Shown here piece by piece: positions 52,870-63,008 of a DNA stretch of 64,000 bases. Below the pieces are notes generated by a model that saw only the letters and a program-made list of their open reading frames with translations, ran no database searches and was not told where the DNA came from. The stretch comes from Eutrigla gurnardus (Eukaryota > Chordata > Actinopteri > Perciformes > Triglidae), in the NCBI GenBank assembly GCA_963514095.1, contig OY741266.1, forward strand, positions 28,692,188 to 28,756,187, read 5' to 3'. Position 1 is the first letter of the stretch. Each line of letters opens with the position of its first letter. Position numbers and translations under genes: made by a program.

Positions 52870-54183
52870 CTCAATGACTTGATCCCGTGCACGTTAACAC
52901 ACGGGACAGTTTAATGGTAATAAAATGTGTTTATTGTGCTGCTTGAGTGAACTGTTTTGGTAATAAGAATTAATAGTAATAATAAATAAGTATAATAATT
53001 AATAACGATAATAATAAAGAATGATCATATTTAATAAATTATAATAATTAATAACAATAATATATAAGCAATATAATGATAATAATAATGAATAATAATA
53101 ATAAATAATAGTAATAAAATAGTAATTCATAATGATAATAATAATAATTAATAATAATAAAAATAATAATAATAAACTTTATCAGGACACAATGGAAGGT
53201 CCATAGTAAATTAGAAAAATAGCACAATATATACAAAATATATTGATTGATATATATTGTACAGTTCATGCAAATAAAAAGAATGATAATAAAGATCACC
53301 GATACAAACAGGAGCACCAATGCCTCCACAGTCTAGAAGAGAACTCGACAGAGCGATTGATCCGACGCTAATATCAAAGATTATGATTGAGAAGTGTTAA
53401 TAAACTCGTGCATCGCGTTCGCTCCAGAAAAACTCCTGAGTTGCATCACTGGAAGCAAACAACGGTTTTCCCAGCTGAGCGAGTCTGAGATCTTCCCACT
53501 GGATGTTTGTGTTTATTAGGAGTCTCAGAGGTCGTTATAATAATAATAATTAATAGAATTTATTCATCTTCCAACAGTAACACAACACCCAGCCACGTCT
53601 CTCCCCCGGTGTGTTTCATTCAGCGTCCTGATATTTGATTTAAACCCACTCTGCTGTTTGTGTCTCAGTGAGTTCAGAGAACATGTGGAGGCCGAGGCCT
53701 GTTAATGTGTAACGTTTCCTTCACGGTCCGACCCTCGATGACATGAACCGCCAACAGATACGCATTATATGTTAGTATTTCAGTTTGAAATGGGATTAAT
53801 CTGATATTTCATCGATTCATTTAACAACAGTGGAGTTACGTTGTTAAACGGTTTAGGTAGAAACACTTGAACTCCCTGCCTTTAGACCTCAGAATAGAAA
53901 CTTATGACTGTTGATGAGATTGAAAATGAAATTGTGAGATCTTCTCTCATCTGTGCTGTTCTGGTTTTCTAAATATGAATACATAGCTCCTCCTGTAGAC
54001 GGTACTATCTACTACTATTACAACTAATACAATATCATACATTCTTAATTATAAGCTTGTATGATAAGAATGAGGCATTTGATAATACTCTATAATTGTT
54101 TTCTAAAAGGATGAAGACATTATGAAATAAAATCCTTTAGTTTAAAGGTTGAGTGTGTGTTCTGCTCTTACCTGCGTCCTCAT
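46050..54183 (-). CDS. MFAP4-like secreted fibrinogen C-terminal-domain protein (245 aa)
   Basis: MFAP4-type proteins are secreted, oligomeric, calcium-dependent fibrinogen-related proteins of the extracellular matrix and innate immunity. Five coding exons in transcript order: 54183-54172, 48299-48111, 47459-47363, 47253-47086 and 46321-46050; all are in phase, 738 bp with stop. Exon 1 encodes only MRTQ and joins VLSVAVLLLAVC to form a classical signal peptide. The mature part has LPVDCDDIY, then VYAIYPGG, CDMDTDGGRWT, GEYWLGLENIFLL and ELRVDMEDWEG, and near the C-terminus a FDKDQD calcium site with NCHWANPNGVY, all MFAP4/ficolin hallmarks. There is no collagen region, so it is not a ficolin. 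It ends AKCTCAD. An alternative reading would start at ATG 48332 and continue into exon 2 without splicing. I prefer 54183 because it has a TATA-like box and a strong donor (GTAAGA), and the exon 2 acceptor TGTTGCGTCCAG is good. Teleosts have several mfap4 paralogues, so I give no symbol. Confidence 0.88.
48492..49010 (+). repeat. 5' LTR
   Basis: It contains a TATA box (TATATA, 48701-48706) and, 30 bp downstream, GTCGGATCGTT (48731-48741), which I take as the start of R. AATAAA follows at 48949-48954. U3 would then be about 48492-48730. Confidence 0.92.
49012..49022 (+). other. Predicted self-priming primer-binding site
   Basis: AATGATCCGAC, one base after the 5' LTR, is complementary to the predicted RNA 5' end GTCGGATCGTT (48731-48741) over all 11 positions: ten Watson-Crick pairs and one G-U pair. 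No TGG-type tRNA primer site is present here. Tf1 and sushi-group elements are known to prime from their own 5' end over about 11 nt. Confidence 0.7.
49078..52104 (+). CDS. 1008-codon repetitive ORF spanning the retrotransposon interior
   Basis: A single frame is open from ATG 49078 to the TGA at 52102-52104, which overlaps the polypurine tract. The product would be Pro/Arg/Ser-rich: a unique N-terminus (MTNPASRARQIAASKPFFEA), five 12-aa repeats (SGLQSAVRSTPA), about thirty 23-aa repeats (RSSPVPVPTGGRPTPAPRSL plus REV) and four 14-aa repeats (RPLGRPHARPPERP). I recognise no domain. Other frames are also open across the 69-bp array because its period is divisible by three, so openness there is weak evidence. 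Openness in the unique ends is the better argument. Translation is unproven. Confidence 0.35.
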   Translation: MTNPASRARQIAASKPFFEATQPAKAPATATAMLAAHAAVTVMPPDHVSATAQLPSSCPNPFWGTRLALGGPRSVQLADRQLARRLPTSRRRCGTRKRAPPMLLTSVLLGACPSPVPAEARPAMLLAQALATAKHPAHASVTGLQSAVRSTPASGLQSAVRSTPASGLQSAVRSTLSSGLQSAARSTLSSGLQSAARPSPVPAEDRPAPAQTGDHPTPAPCSLLGVRLSPVPVPTGVRPTPAPRSLREVRSSPVPVPTGGRPTPAPRSLREVRSSPVPVPTGGRPTPAPRSLREVRSSPVPVPTGGRPTPAPRSLREVRSSPVPVPTGGRPTPAPRSLREVRSSPVPVPTGGRPTPAPRSLREVRSSPVPVPTGGRPTPAPRSLREVRSSPVPVPTGGRPTPAPRSLREVRSSPVPVPTGGRPTPAPRSLREVRSSPVPFPTGGRPTPAPRSLREVRSSPVPVPTGGRPTPAPRSLREVRSSPVPVPTGGRPTPAPRSLREVRSSPVPVPTGGRPTPAPRSLREVRSSPVPVPTGGRPTPAPRSLREVRSSPVPVPTGGRPTPAPRSLREVRSSPVPVPTGGRPTPAPRSLREVRSSPVPVPTGGRPTPAPRSLREVRSSPVPVPTGGRPTPAPRSLREVRSSPVPVPTGGRPTPAPRSLREVRSSPVPFPTGGRPTPAPRSLREVRSSPVPVPTGGRPTPAPRSLREVRSSPVPVPTGGRPTPAPRSLREVRSSPVPVPTGGRPTPAPRSLREVRSSPVPVPTGGRPTPAPRSLREVRSSPVPVPTGGRPTPAPRSLREVRSSPVPVPTGGRPTPAPRSLREVRSSPVPVPTGGRPTPAPRSLREVRSSPVPVPTGGRPTPAPRSLREVRSSPVPFPTGGRPTPAPRSLREVRSSLVPVPTGGRPTPAPRRLPERPRQLGRPHARPPERPRPLGRPHARPPERSRPLGRPHARPPQRSRPLGRPHARPPEPCPQTPSTHPTYPEPLLLAPSTRPTYHEPWGRLGSVP
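49504..49683 (+). repeat. 36-bp tandem repeat, 5 units, inside the LTR element
   Basis: Units GGTCTTCAGTCGGCGGTC, then CGGTCGACACCTGCCAGT, begin at 49504, 49540, 49576, 49612 and 49648. The last is diverged. Confidence 0.9.
49748..51817 (+). repeat. 69-bp satellite array, 30 units with higher-order structure, inside the LTR element
   Basis: Thirty units of exactly 69 bp (core CCGTCCCACGCCTGCTCCAC, then GCAGCCTTCGGGAGGTCCGC). Diagnostic variants recur in the same order three times: a GCCGCCCCAC unit (49857, 50478, 51168) starts each block and a TCCTTTTCCGAC unit ends it. The blocks are 9 and 10 units apart (621 and 690 bp). The outermost units are diverged. Confidence 0.95.
51836..52000 (+). 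repeat. 42-bp tandem repeat, 4 units, inside the LTR element
   Basis: Units CCGCTAGGTCGCCCTCATGC, then CCGGCCTCCTGAGCGGTCC, are repeated about four times with small variations. Confidence 0.9.
52116..52634 (+). repeat. 3' LTR
   Basis: It reads the same as the 5' LTR over its full length, which points to a young insertion. It is followed directly by the AGATG target duplication. Confidence 0.93.
52777..52866. repeat. (CA)n microsatellite in mfap4-like intron 1
   Basis: About 90 bp of pure AC dinucleotides. Confidence 0.97.
52970..53175. repeat. (AAT)n-rich low-complexity tract in mfap4-like intron 1
   Basis: AATAATAAT units mixed with ATAATTAATA. It gives spurious minus-strand Ile/Tyr-rich frames and is not coding. 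Confidence 0.85.
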
Positions 54184-54217
54184 CCCTGCTGATGGAGGTC
54201 TGGGTGGGAATAAGGCC

Positions 54218-54224
54218 TTTTAAA
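54218..54224 (-). promoter_or_regulatory. TATA-like box of the mfap4-like gene
   Basis: On the minus strand CTTTAAAAGG lies about 35 bp upstream of the ATG at 54183. This would put the cap site near 54190-54195 and give a very short 5' UTR. It is inferred from position and sequence. Confidence 0.5.
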
Positions 54225-55373
54225 GCAGGCTGATAGGAGACCATGTGACCCTGATAAGCTCTGTTTACATGGAGGGCTTCTCATTATGACTCACCGACGG
54301 ACGCTGAGCTCAACGTGTTGCTTCATTGTTTGGGGGAATGTGGAGTTTCTACAATTACAATCCAGAAAGCCATTGTTTTAACATTTACAGTCAATCATTT
54401 AGAATTTCACTTTTAGGCCTAGAAAGAAAGAAAACAAACATTTTAATAGAGAATTATATTCCTGACACGGTCGAGAAGGTGATAAAACTAGAGCCAATAT
54501 TTTTAAAGACGTAGTAGTAAAATTCTGAAAACTTTTTTGGGGGGGAGCAGCATGGGTGGAGTTTGGACTCATGACTCAGTATTTGGGAGTATTTACTTAT
54601 AAAGATACTCATTAACAATTTAAAAGCAAAACAAGACGTTTTTACGAGCATCTGCCAAAGAATCTCAGAAGGAATCAGTCGGAAATTCCAAACTGAATTT
54701 AAAGCTCCCTGCTGCAGACCCTGACCCGTGTGGGAAACCCCGTACTTGTCTGGAGGTGGTACCCGGGTTTACCAAACTCTGGTGCAATCCAGATCCGGCA
54801 GGATCCTGCCAAGCCCTGCTGGATCCTGCCGGACCTCGTATCACTGACCTCTGTATCGAGTCTTTTTGGTGATGATGTGACTCTGCTGTACCGTGACCTC
54901 CGGCGTGACCCCGAGTAACGATGGGCTGTGGGCAGAAAATGGATCGATAGAAGAGAAGCACAGACGAGGGATCACGAGGTCATGAGAATATTTCTTCTGG
55001 GGCCGCCGTTGCCGTCCTTTGAGACTAGAACGGGTCTTCAGCGGTGAATGTGGCCTGTTCAGCGCAACGAGACAGGAAGTAGATGTTTGTGGTCGTGATG
55101 CTGCCTTATGAGAACCTTCACCACCACGTCGTGTTCTGCAGCGTATAGACGGAAGTATTTCTATTAGACATCCGCGCTGACAGGTAGCTGCTGCAGGTAT
55201 TTCATCTCTCTTTGTTGTACTTTTACTGTTTCCACGCTGAAATGTAGAATTACGACCAACTGATGCTGATAAAAGTATTCATGTTTATAATCGTACGGTC
55301 AGCTGAACGTTAAGTAGGATAAATATGATACGGAGGGTGTTTTTGTGTATTTACAGAGCAACCAGGGGAAACG
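54225..55373. other. Interval between the divergent mfap4-like and P2Y12-like genes
   Basis: I see no coding exon. CTGACAG-GTAGCT and GCTGCAG-GTATTT near 55180-55200 could be donors of an untranslated first exon of the receptor gene, whose coding exon has an acceptor (TTTACAG) ending at 55356. The 14-bp palindrome GGCAGGATCCTGCC lies near 54797. Confidence 0.5.
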
Positions 55374-56567
55374 ATGAGTGATGGAGCAGAAGAGGTGACC
55401 TTTAACCCCTTGTGGGTTACACACCGGGCCGTGAACGGCTCGTCCACCTGCCATCCTGTGGACGGCTCAGTCTTGCTCTTCTTCATGCTCGTCTACGCTC
55501 TCTTGTTCCTGGTGAGTTTCCACATCACTTTCAAGACGAAGTTCATGATTTCCTCAATTATTTTCAGGTCCAAATGTTTCTTTTTCTAACTAATCTATGC
55601 TCTCAGATAGATTCTATAAATGTTTTGATATAAATGTGCCATTGTCTCTCCAGGTGGGTCTCCTCCTCAACGGCTTCGTCGTGAGGTTTTACTTCTGCCG
55701 AGCTCAGCAGAAAGCGTCCGGCAGCATGGAGATCTACCTGAAGAACCTGGCGGCCGCCGACTTCCTGCTCTGCCTCTGCCTCCCAATCCGCATCGCCCAC
55801 TACGCCGGCAGCAACATCGCCGTCCGCTCCGTCAACTGCAACTTCGGTGCCTCCGTCCTCTTCCTCAACATGTACGCCAGCATCCTGTTCATGGGCTACA
55901 TCGCCGCCAACAGGTAGGCCTTTGAGTCTCCACAAAACTGCTGTGATTTAAGTAGTAGAAGAAGACACACTCACGTTCCATAGAGGTTACCTGGCCGCCT
56001 CTCCTCTCCAGGTATCTGAAGGTGGTCCATCCTTCAGGAAAGCACATGCTGCAGTCGGTGCGCACCGCTCACACCATCACCGCGGTAACCTGGGTTCTCC
56101 TCCTGACCGTGAGCGCCGCCTTCGTCATCGTGGCGTACCGGACCCAGAAACCCCCCCAAGCCTCCGTCCCCGTGATGTGTCAAGACCTCCACAGCGGCCA
56201 GCTCATCTTGCTCTTCAAGATCATACACACCTGCTGCCTCGCCATCTTCCTGTCGGTCCTCGCCGCCCTGCTCTTCTTCTACCACGCCACCTCCCGGAGG
56301 GTGTCGCTGGCGCAGCGGAGGCAGCCGGCCTCCTCCGTCTCCACCAAGCTGGCCGAGTCTCGGCGGAACATGCTGGTGCTGGTGGGCGTCTTCTGCGTCT
56401 GCTTCGTGCCGTACCACCTGCTTCGCCTCCCCAAAGCGTTCCTGCCGAGCTGCTCGTGGAGCTTCTACGTCCTGGAGGTCGGCATCCTGATGTCGGTCCT
56501 CAACGTGTGCCTGGACCCGCTCATCTTGGGGCTTCAGGGCCCAGCTGAGGAACGCATGATCACATAA
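55374..56567 (+). CDS. P2Y12/P2Y14-like class A GPCR (317 aa) with disrupted C-terminus
   Basis: Three coding exons join in phase: 55374-55511, 55654-55913 and 56012-56567. TM1 is split across exons 1-2 (VGLLLNGFVVRFYF). TM2 has YLKNLAAADFLLCLCLPIRI. TM3 ends NMYASILFMGYIAANRYLKV, TM6 is VCFVPYHLLRLP and TM7 is LNVCLDPLI. These are closest to the P2Y12/P2Y13/P2Y14/GPR87 group: P2RY14 has YLKN, NMYTSIVFLG, RYLKVVKP, FLPYHLCRIP and NVCLDP at the same places. Four extracellular cysteines typical of the group are present (N-terminus, TM3 start, ECL2, ECL3). Odd points are NRY in place of DRY, and loss of the DPxxY tyrosine: the frame reads DPLILGLQGPAEERMIT then stop. One frame over, the DNA reads WGFRAQLRNA then stop, a plausible helix 8. 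The ligand is unknown. It may be a real receptor with a shortened tail, a young pseudogene, or may carry a sequencing indel. Confidence 0.82.
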
Positions 56568-57281
56568 CTCTCATTAAATAAAACATGCAATTAGAACAGA
56601 CCACTCCATAAATACTTACCCATTATAAAGGGAACACATGCAATTCAGTAACTGCACATGATACTTCACATCACTGTGAAAATATATTTTAATACAACAA
56701 ATTAATAATACAAAACCAATTAAAAGAAAAACATGACTACCCATAGAATTAAAAACTATTAAAAGTAAAAGATATTTTTAATACACACTAATAATGCAAA
56801 ACAAATGAACTGCTCATTATGTTATAAACAAATATAATTAAAATTTGAATTAAAAAAATGGCACACAATTTAATAAACAAGTAATGAAAACTGTGATAAT
56901 TGCAAATTGTGTTTTGAATGAATTGTTTTAATAAAGCCTGCATATTAAAGTCATTGGCTGTTCCATTATAATAGAAGAGCTGTTATTGTTACTTTAACGC
57001 CTCCTCTGAAGGAGCAACCTGTCCTCTCCTCTGATCTCCCCATAAGAGGAGCTGCTCGACTCCTAACGACACAGTAATTGATGACTCAGCTAAAAAACAG
57101 AAGGCAAAACTCAAACGCTGAGTCGCTGAATGATGGACCCAGAAAGGCCGATGACAGTCGAATCTTTCTTCTGTTCTGGTATTATATGTCTCTGTCTTCT
57201 CTCTCCATCCTTCTTTCTTTTCTTTTTTTATCTCAATCTTTGTGTCGGTGGTGCATTTGGCTCAGAGGAAGAGAGAGAGAG

Positions 57282-57324
<43 letters not shown>

Positions 57325-57654
57325 CAAAGCTGCTGATTTCCTGCCAGGTTCCGTTCCTGTCGACATATAATCCATGTTAATGAATGGCTTTTGAGGTCTT
57401 CACGATGTGGCTGGAGGGAAAACAGGAGAGATATAGTGGTGAGAGAGAGAGAGAGAGTACTAAAATGCTGCTAGAACATCCTCCACTCTTCTAGGACGGC
57501 TTTCCACAAGATTTTGGATATCAATGCATATAACATATATTTAATTTTAGTTCAATTTGAATCGATCCAGCACTTACAAATAATGATTTCTGTATCATTT
57601 ACATAAAATCATGCTTAGTTTTGAGCCCGAAATCAAAGCAGTTTAATGGAATTC

Positions 57655-57890
57655 AAGGCAAGGCAACAACAGGGCAATTCATAGTGCTTTACATAAAACA
57701 TTAAAAGCATTGGAGAAAAAAAAAAAACATTAAAACAAGCCAATAATAAAATAAAGTTTAAAATGTGAAATAAAATAAAATAAATAAAATAAATAAAATA
57801 AATAAAATAAATAAAATAATAATAATAAATAAAATAATATAATAAAACATTTAAAAATAAATAAATTAAATAAAAAATTAAATAAATATA
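57655..57890. repeat. Dispersed repeat, copy 2 (partner at 35840-36010)
   Basis: CAGGGCAATTCATAGTGCTTTACATAAAAC and ATTAAAACAAGCCAATAATAAAATA match copy 1 nearly exactly. They are followed by an expanded (AATAA)n run of about 110 bp. Confidence 0.7.
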
Positions 57891-58878
57891 TATACTATCA
57901 GCCGTCGTTAATTTCATGACATCACAACCAGCAGGACTAACAGCACCTCCTGAAAATGCCTCGACAACAGCAGAGCCGACGACGGCTGCACGTTATGATT
58001 ATTACTGAACCTGCATTCATTCTTCTTCATGTTTTGGCCAAAATAAGCTGCAAAGGCAACGTATCATCGTATAAAAGGTGCTGCGATCATCATGGTGGTT
58101 GTTTGTTTATGCCGTCAGCAACATTTTCAATATTTCCTCCTTTTTTAATCCCGAGCTGCTAAATGTTCCACCGTGTTAGTTGCTCACTTAGTTTAAAAAC
58201 AAAACAATGAGCTAAAAGACGCCAAATAACGCACCCATTATCAATATAACATGATTGATTATAGCAGCTTTAAGCTTGGCGTGGAAACATAAAGAGTGAT
58301 TTAGGCCAGAGTGTGTAAGGAGTGTGTATTATTTACTCTAAGACGTTTCCAGAAGGTAAGTGTGTGTCTAAACGTGTTTCAGACTCCAGGTCAGAGCGTG
58401 TCGACGGGACCGTGTGTCCACTGTGCATTTGGTTGCCGTGGTAACCAACGAGCTGCTACCTTCGTTAACCCGATAGATGGGCTCACATGAGAAGATGTTT
58501 ATCAGTGAAACAATCAGAGGGCTGCAGCACTCCTCTTCACCACTGGATGGCACTGCTCCTCCTCGCCTGTCTCTCACTCTCTCTCTCTCTCTCTCTCTCT
58601 CCTTCCCTTTCCATCCTTTCCTCTCTCGCCCTTTCCCTGCGTCTCCTCGTGTTGTGGAGGAGGAAGATTAAAATCGGCAGAGAGCACAACGAGGATTACC
58701 AGATCGATATCAGAGACCATCTCCGTCTCCCGTCTCTTTTTACATGGTCTATCCCTCCGTTGCCCTCGCCCTCTCTCTCTCTCTCGCTCTCTGTGGTTAA
58801 TTTGTGTTCTCACCCTCTGCCCTTCAAGTCACTCTTTGCTTCTGGGTAACTTAGGTAAAACGAGAGAGAGAGAGAGAG

Positions 58879-58905
58879 GGGGGGGGGGGGGGGGGGGGGG
58901 GGGGG
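58879..58905. repeat. Poly-G run of about 27 bases after a GA repeat
   Basis: AGAGAGAGAGAGA is followed by an almost pure run of G. It has G-quadruplex potential and is a likely assembly weak point. Confidence 0.9.
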
Positions 58906-59010
58906 ACAGACATGATGACATGAAAAAGGCAGATGAAGCCGCGAGACGGAGACGAGAGGGTTTCGTTTCCTTTCACACTGCACAGATACTATTGATTCTC
59001 CGTGACCTGC

Positions 59011-59011
<1 letters not shown>

Positions 59012-59055
<44 letters not shown>
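59012..59055. repeat. (CA)n microsatellite
   Basis: About 44 bp of CA dinucleotides. Confidence 0.95.
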
Positions 59056-59057
<2 letters not shown>

Positions 59058-59421
59058 CATAATATGCAAAGCTGTTAGTTCATTACACAACGGCAAACAG
59101 GCTAAGCTGAGGCTCGGCGAGAGACGGCATAAACCCATTTCCTACGCGGCCACAGATCCGTGGCTGAGTGGCGAGGATGGAAAACACAGAGAGGCTCTCA
59201 GATGGACTGAGGCCCGAGGAGGCGAGGAAAGGAGGGGAGGAAAGGAGGGGAGAGGCAGGAAAAGACAGAAATAAAGGCAGGTGCACAGATCCATACCGGT
59301 TTAAAATAAGTGGAACCGAGGATCCTTGTTTGTCCACTTCCTGTGTACACAGAGAGGTGGTGAATTAAAACCTGCAAAAAAGATTAGTCAATAAGCTCAG
59401 GTAAACACTAATAGATATAGC

Positions 59422-59422
<1 letters not shown>

Positions 59423-59467
<45 letters not shown>
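59423..59467. repeat. (GT)n microsatellite
   Basis: About 45 bp of GT dinucleotides. Confidence 0.95.
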
Positions 59468-59468
<1 letters not shown>

Positions 59469-59813
59469 TTGGAGAGGAACTCATCTTTTATGGATGAGTG
59501 TTTGTTTAGCTGCATTTGCAGCTGTGCCTGGGTTACTTCTCATCTCAGTCACACACAGCTGACTAATAAACCCTCTCACCACGTTTCGACACACCACTCG
59601 ACCCCGAAGCCAATTAAAAAACGAGCGTGAGTCGCTGCGTTTGACATATACTGTGTCCAAACGATGCATTCGGAACCATAAAGACCAAAAACCTCCACGG
59701 CCATCGGTGTGCAAGTCTTTGATTTCCTCTCGCAAAAACGTTAAATATTCTCCTAGTCGTTTGGCGTGACTGCATGAATGCACTTGCACTTGTTTGTTTG
59801 TTGTGCATGCTTC

Positions 59814-59815
59814 GT

Positions 59816-59862
<47 letters not shown>
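59814..59862. repeat. (GT)n microsatellite
   Basis: GTGTGTGAGTG, then pure GT, about 49 bp. Confidence 0.95.
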
Positions 59863-59864
<2 letters not shown>

Positions 59865-59988
59865 TACTGGCCACCTCCTGCTACAGAGTTCTGCCTGGGA
59901 CAGTGTGCCTCGCAATCATCTGTTCCCGACCAAACATTGCATTTCCTGTGCCCAACTGAGATCCAAGCTGCCCACACAAGTGCACACG

Positions 59989-59991
<3 letters not shown>

Positions 59992-60051
<60 letters not shown>
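59992..60051. repeat. (CA)n microsatellite
   Basis: About 60 bp of CA dinucleotides. With the GT array 130 bp to its left it can pair as an imperfect inverted repeat. A shorter, interrupted CA tract follows at 60148-60196. Confidence 0.95.
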
Positions 60052-60053
<2 letters not shown>

Positions 60054-60994
60054 CCTTTCATTGCATAATCAACCAAAGAAAAGTCTGCCAAAACTCTTGG
60101 CCGTAGCCACAAATGCAAATATCATAATGACTAATGTGAAGAACGCACGCACACACACACACACACGCGCGGACACACACACACACACACACACACATAA
60201 ATCCAACATGACGATACAGGTGTGTGTGAGAGAGAGAATCTCATTGATATGCATGAGCGAAGGCGTGTTATTGGTTCCTACGGGCTCGTTTGGGGCTAAT
60301 TAGAGAGAGTAATGAGATAAGAGGAGTGGGAGAGGGAGGCGATGCTCTGATGGATGTGGGGAAGGGGGACGGCATCTCAATGAAGAAGAGAGACTCCCGG
60401 GGAGGGAGGGAGGAAGGAGGAAGATCAAATTAGAGGATGAAAGGGAACAAGAGGAAGGTAGCGAGGATGGAGAACGAGAGAATCAATAACGTGGCTTGAA
60501 AGGAAACCTCGGCGTCCGGGGCTAAACGCTCCCAACAAAGTAGATCATCTCCACTCTGCAGCAGATTCCTTTCCGCCCACTTAAACTTCAGTCGTGTGCA
60601 TAATGACAATCAATTATTCATTTTCACGTCTGTCCCCAGTACTTAACACGGAGGACCATAAAGTGAAGTTGGGTTTTTACTCTTAGCGGCATCCGTTATT
60701 GTAAAAAAATCAAGCAAAGGAAAGGTAAAAGGAGTCGACGTGACATTCTGTGGTATTTTCAGAACATTAGTCAGCAGAAATGAAAGGACACATGTTATGT
60801 ATAACATGTGAGGGTGAGTCATTTTACTGTGTTACATCTGATGCTTGTCTCGTTTTGTTATTTTACTCATTTATTCATCCGTTTTGAATTCTACATTTGT
60901 AATTGAATGTTGAATGTTTAATTAGCGTCATTGTCAATACTACCTTTTAAATGTTCACTTATTTTTGCACAAATTTGTCATTTTGTGATGCCGT

Positions 60995-61205
60995 ATACAG
61001 ATTCAAGATTCAAAGGCATCCCTGTACAATGAAATTCTTTTTTTACTGTCCACAGAATGCCAACAATGCAACATCTAAGTCTAAAACATAGATAAATAGT
61101 ATTAAAACAAAGGCAGCGTATGAGACATAAGCAAAATACGGAACATGGTCGTTGGAATTCATTGCCTTCCTAGGGGATCAATAAAGTATCTACCTATCTT
61201 TCTAC
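60995..61205 (+). mobile_element. Non-LTR retroposon fragment with tetranucleotide tail
   Basis: ATTCAAGATTCAAAGGCATC, then CAATGAAATTCTT, and the end TTGCCTTCCTAGGGGATCAA followed by TAAAGTATCTACC, match the 3' ends of fish retroposons that terminate in (ATCT)n. There is no ORF. The family is not assigned. Confidence 0.55.
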
Positions 61206-62404
61206 CTACCTACCTACCTACGTATGTACCTACCTACCTACGTACCTACCTACCTACCTACGTACGTACCTACCTACCTACCTACCTACCTACCTACCTA
61301 CCTACCTACCTACCTATGTACCTACCTACGTATGTACCTACCTACGTATGTACCTACCTACCTACCTACCTACCTACCTACGTACGTACCTACCTACCTA
61401 CCTACCTACCTACCTACCTACCTACCTACCTACCTACCTACCTACCTATGTACCTACCTACGTATGTACCTACCTACCTACCTACCTACGTATGTACCTA
61501 CCTACGTACCTACCATCCTACCTACCTACCTACCTACCTACCTACCTACCTACCTACCTACCTACGTACCTACCTACCTACCTACCTACCTACCTATGTA
61601 CCTACCTACGTATGTACCTACCTACCTACCTACGTATGTACCTACCTACCTACCTACCTACCTACCTACCTACCTACCTACCTACCTATCTACCTACCTA
61701 CCTACCTATCTATCTACCTACTTACCTACGTATGTACCTACCTACCTACCTACGTACCTACGTACCTACCTACCTACCTACGTATGTACCTACCTACCTA
61801 CCTACGTACCTACCTACCTACCTACCTACATATGTACCTACCTACCTACCTACCTACATATGTACCTACCTACCTACCTACCTACCTACGTATGTACCTA
61901 CCTACCTACCTACCTACCTACCTACGTATGTACCTACCTACCTACGTACCTACGTACCTACCTACCTACCTACCTACCTACCTACCTACCTACCTACGTA
62001 CCTACCTACCTACATATGTACCTACCTACCTACGTACCTACCTACCTACATATGTACCTACCTACCTACGTATGTACCTACCTACCTACGTACCTACGTA
62101 CCTACCTACCTACCTACATATGTACCTACCTACCTACCTACGTATGTACCTACCTACCTACGTATGTACCTACCTACCTACCTACGTACCTACCTACCTA
62201 CATATGTACCTACCTACCTACCTACATATGTACCTACCTACCTACCTACCTACCTACGTATGTACCTACCTACCTACCTACCTACCTACGTATGTACCTA
62301 CTACCTACCTACGTACCTACCTACCTACCTACCTACCTACCTACCTACCTACCTACGTATGTACCTACCTACCTACCTACGTACCTACCTACCTACCTAT
62401 CTAC
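61206..62404. repeat. (CTAC)n tetranucleotide array, about 1.2 kb
   Basis: About 300 CTAC units, regularly interrupted by CTACGTATGTAC and CTACATATGTAC variants. It starts directly at the end of the retroposon tail, and shows as Leu-Pro-Thr-Tyr frames that are not genes. Confidence 0.97.
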
Positions 62405-63008
62405 CTTCCACCCCCAAATAAACCCACAAACTGTCGTTTCTACTCTGTGTTCAAAACCAAAATGTGAAGCAACTTTTTAAGGTCAAAGTCGATGGAAAAG
62501 CAGGATTCGAGCCCTGGGCAGGTCGAGTTAATGCTGAAAACATGTCAACTTGAGTGAAAAACGTGAATCCCAGGGCTTTAAAGAATCTGCTTGATAAACA
62601 TCCAGAGACTGGAGGAGGATAAGAGAGTGGCGCTGCTCAATGACAGAAAGATCGGGAGCTTCTGGTGGGTTCAGATGGAGGACGACCATGTTTATTAGCT
62701 TGCAGCTAACGCATGTACGGCTGGGCCATTGGCTGTCGGGCTGAATATCGTCAAGCAAATGGTGCAAGACCCAATGAAATTAGCTGTTCGAGCACTCCTC
62801 ATACATCAGCGTTTTTTTTTTGTACGATGTAATTAGCTTTAGATGTGTCCACCTCACTTCCAGTCTTTGTGCTAAGCTATGCTAACCCACCGCAGGCCGT
62901 CGCATCATGTTAAGCAGACCTCAGCAGAAAGACAATGTCCCACAGTCAGCAAGTGGTGAAAATAACGGCAACGGTGCTGACAGTGTTTGCCTGAAGGGGA
63001 AGCAGAGA
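62405..63008. other. Gene-free interval between two repeat arrays
   Basis: I see no coding exon. It contains a diverged reverse copy of the TTAGCATAAAGACTGG dispersed repeat near 62860-62890. Confidence 0.55.

Larger units (their letters stand above)
56568..60994. other. Gene-free interval with simple repeats
   Basis: No coding exon, RNA gene or promoter was recognised. AT-rich sequence follows the receptor. There are GA/CT runs (57293-57322, 57440-57458, 58578-58602), a G homopolymer (58879-58905) and several CA/GT arrays. Confidence 0.6.

Noticed and set aside
61145..62480. Three overlapping 357-440-aa open frames of Leu-Pro-Thr-Tyr repeats
   Set aside because: They are translations of the (CTAC)n array in each frame. 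The period, not coding selection, keeps them open.
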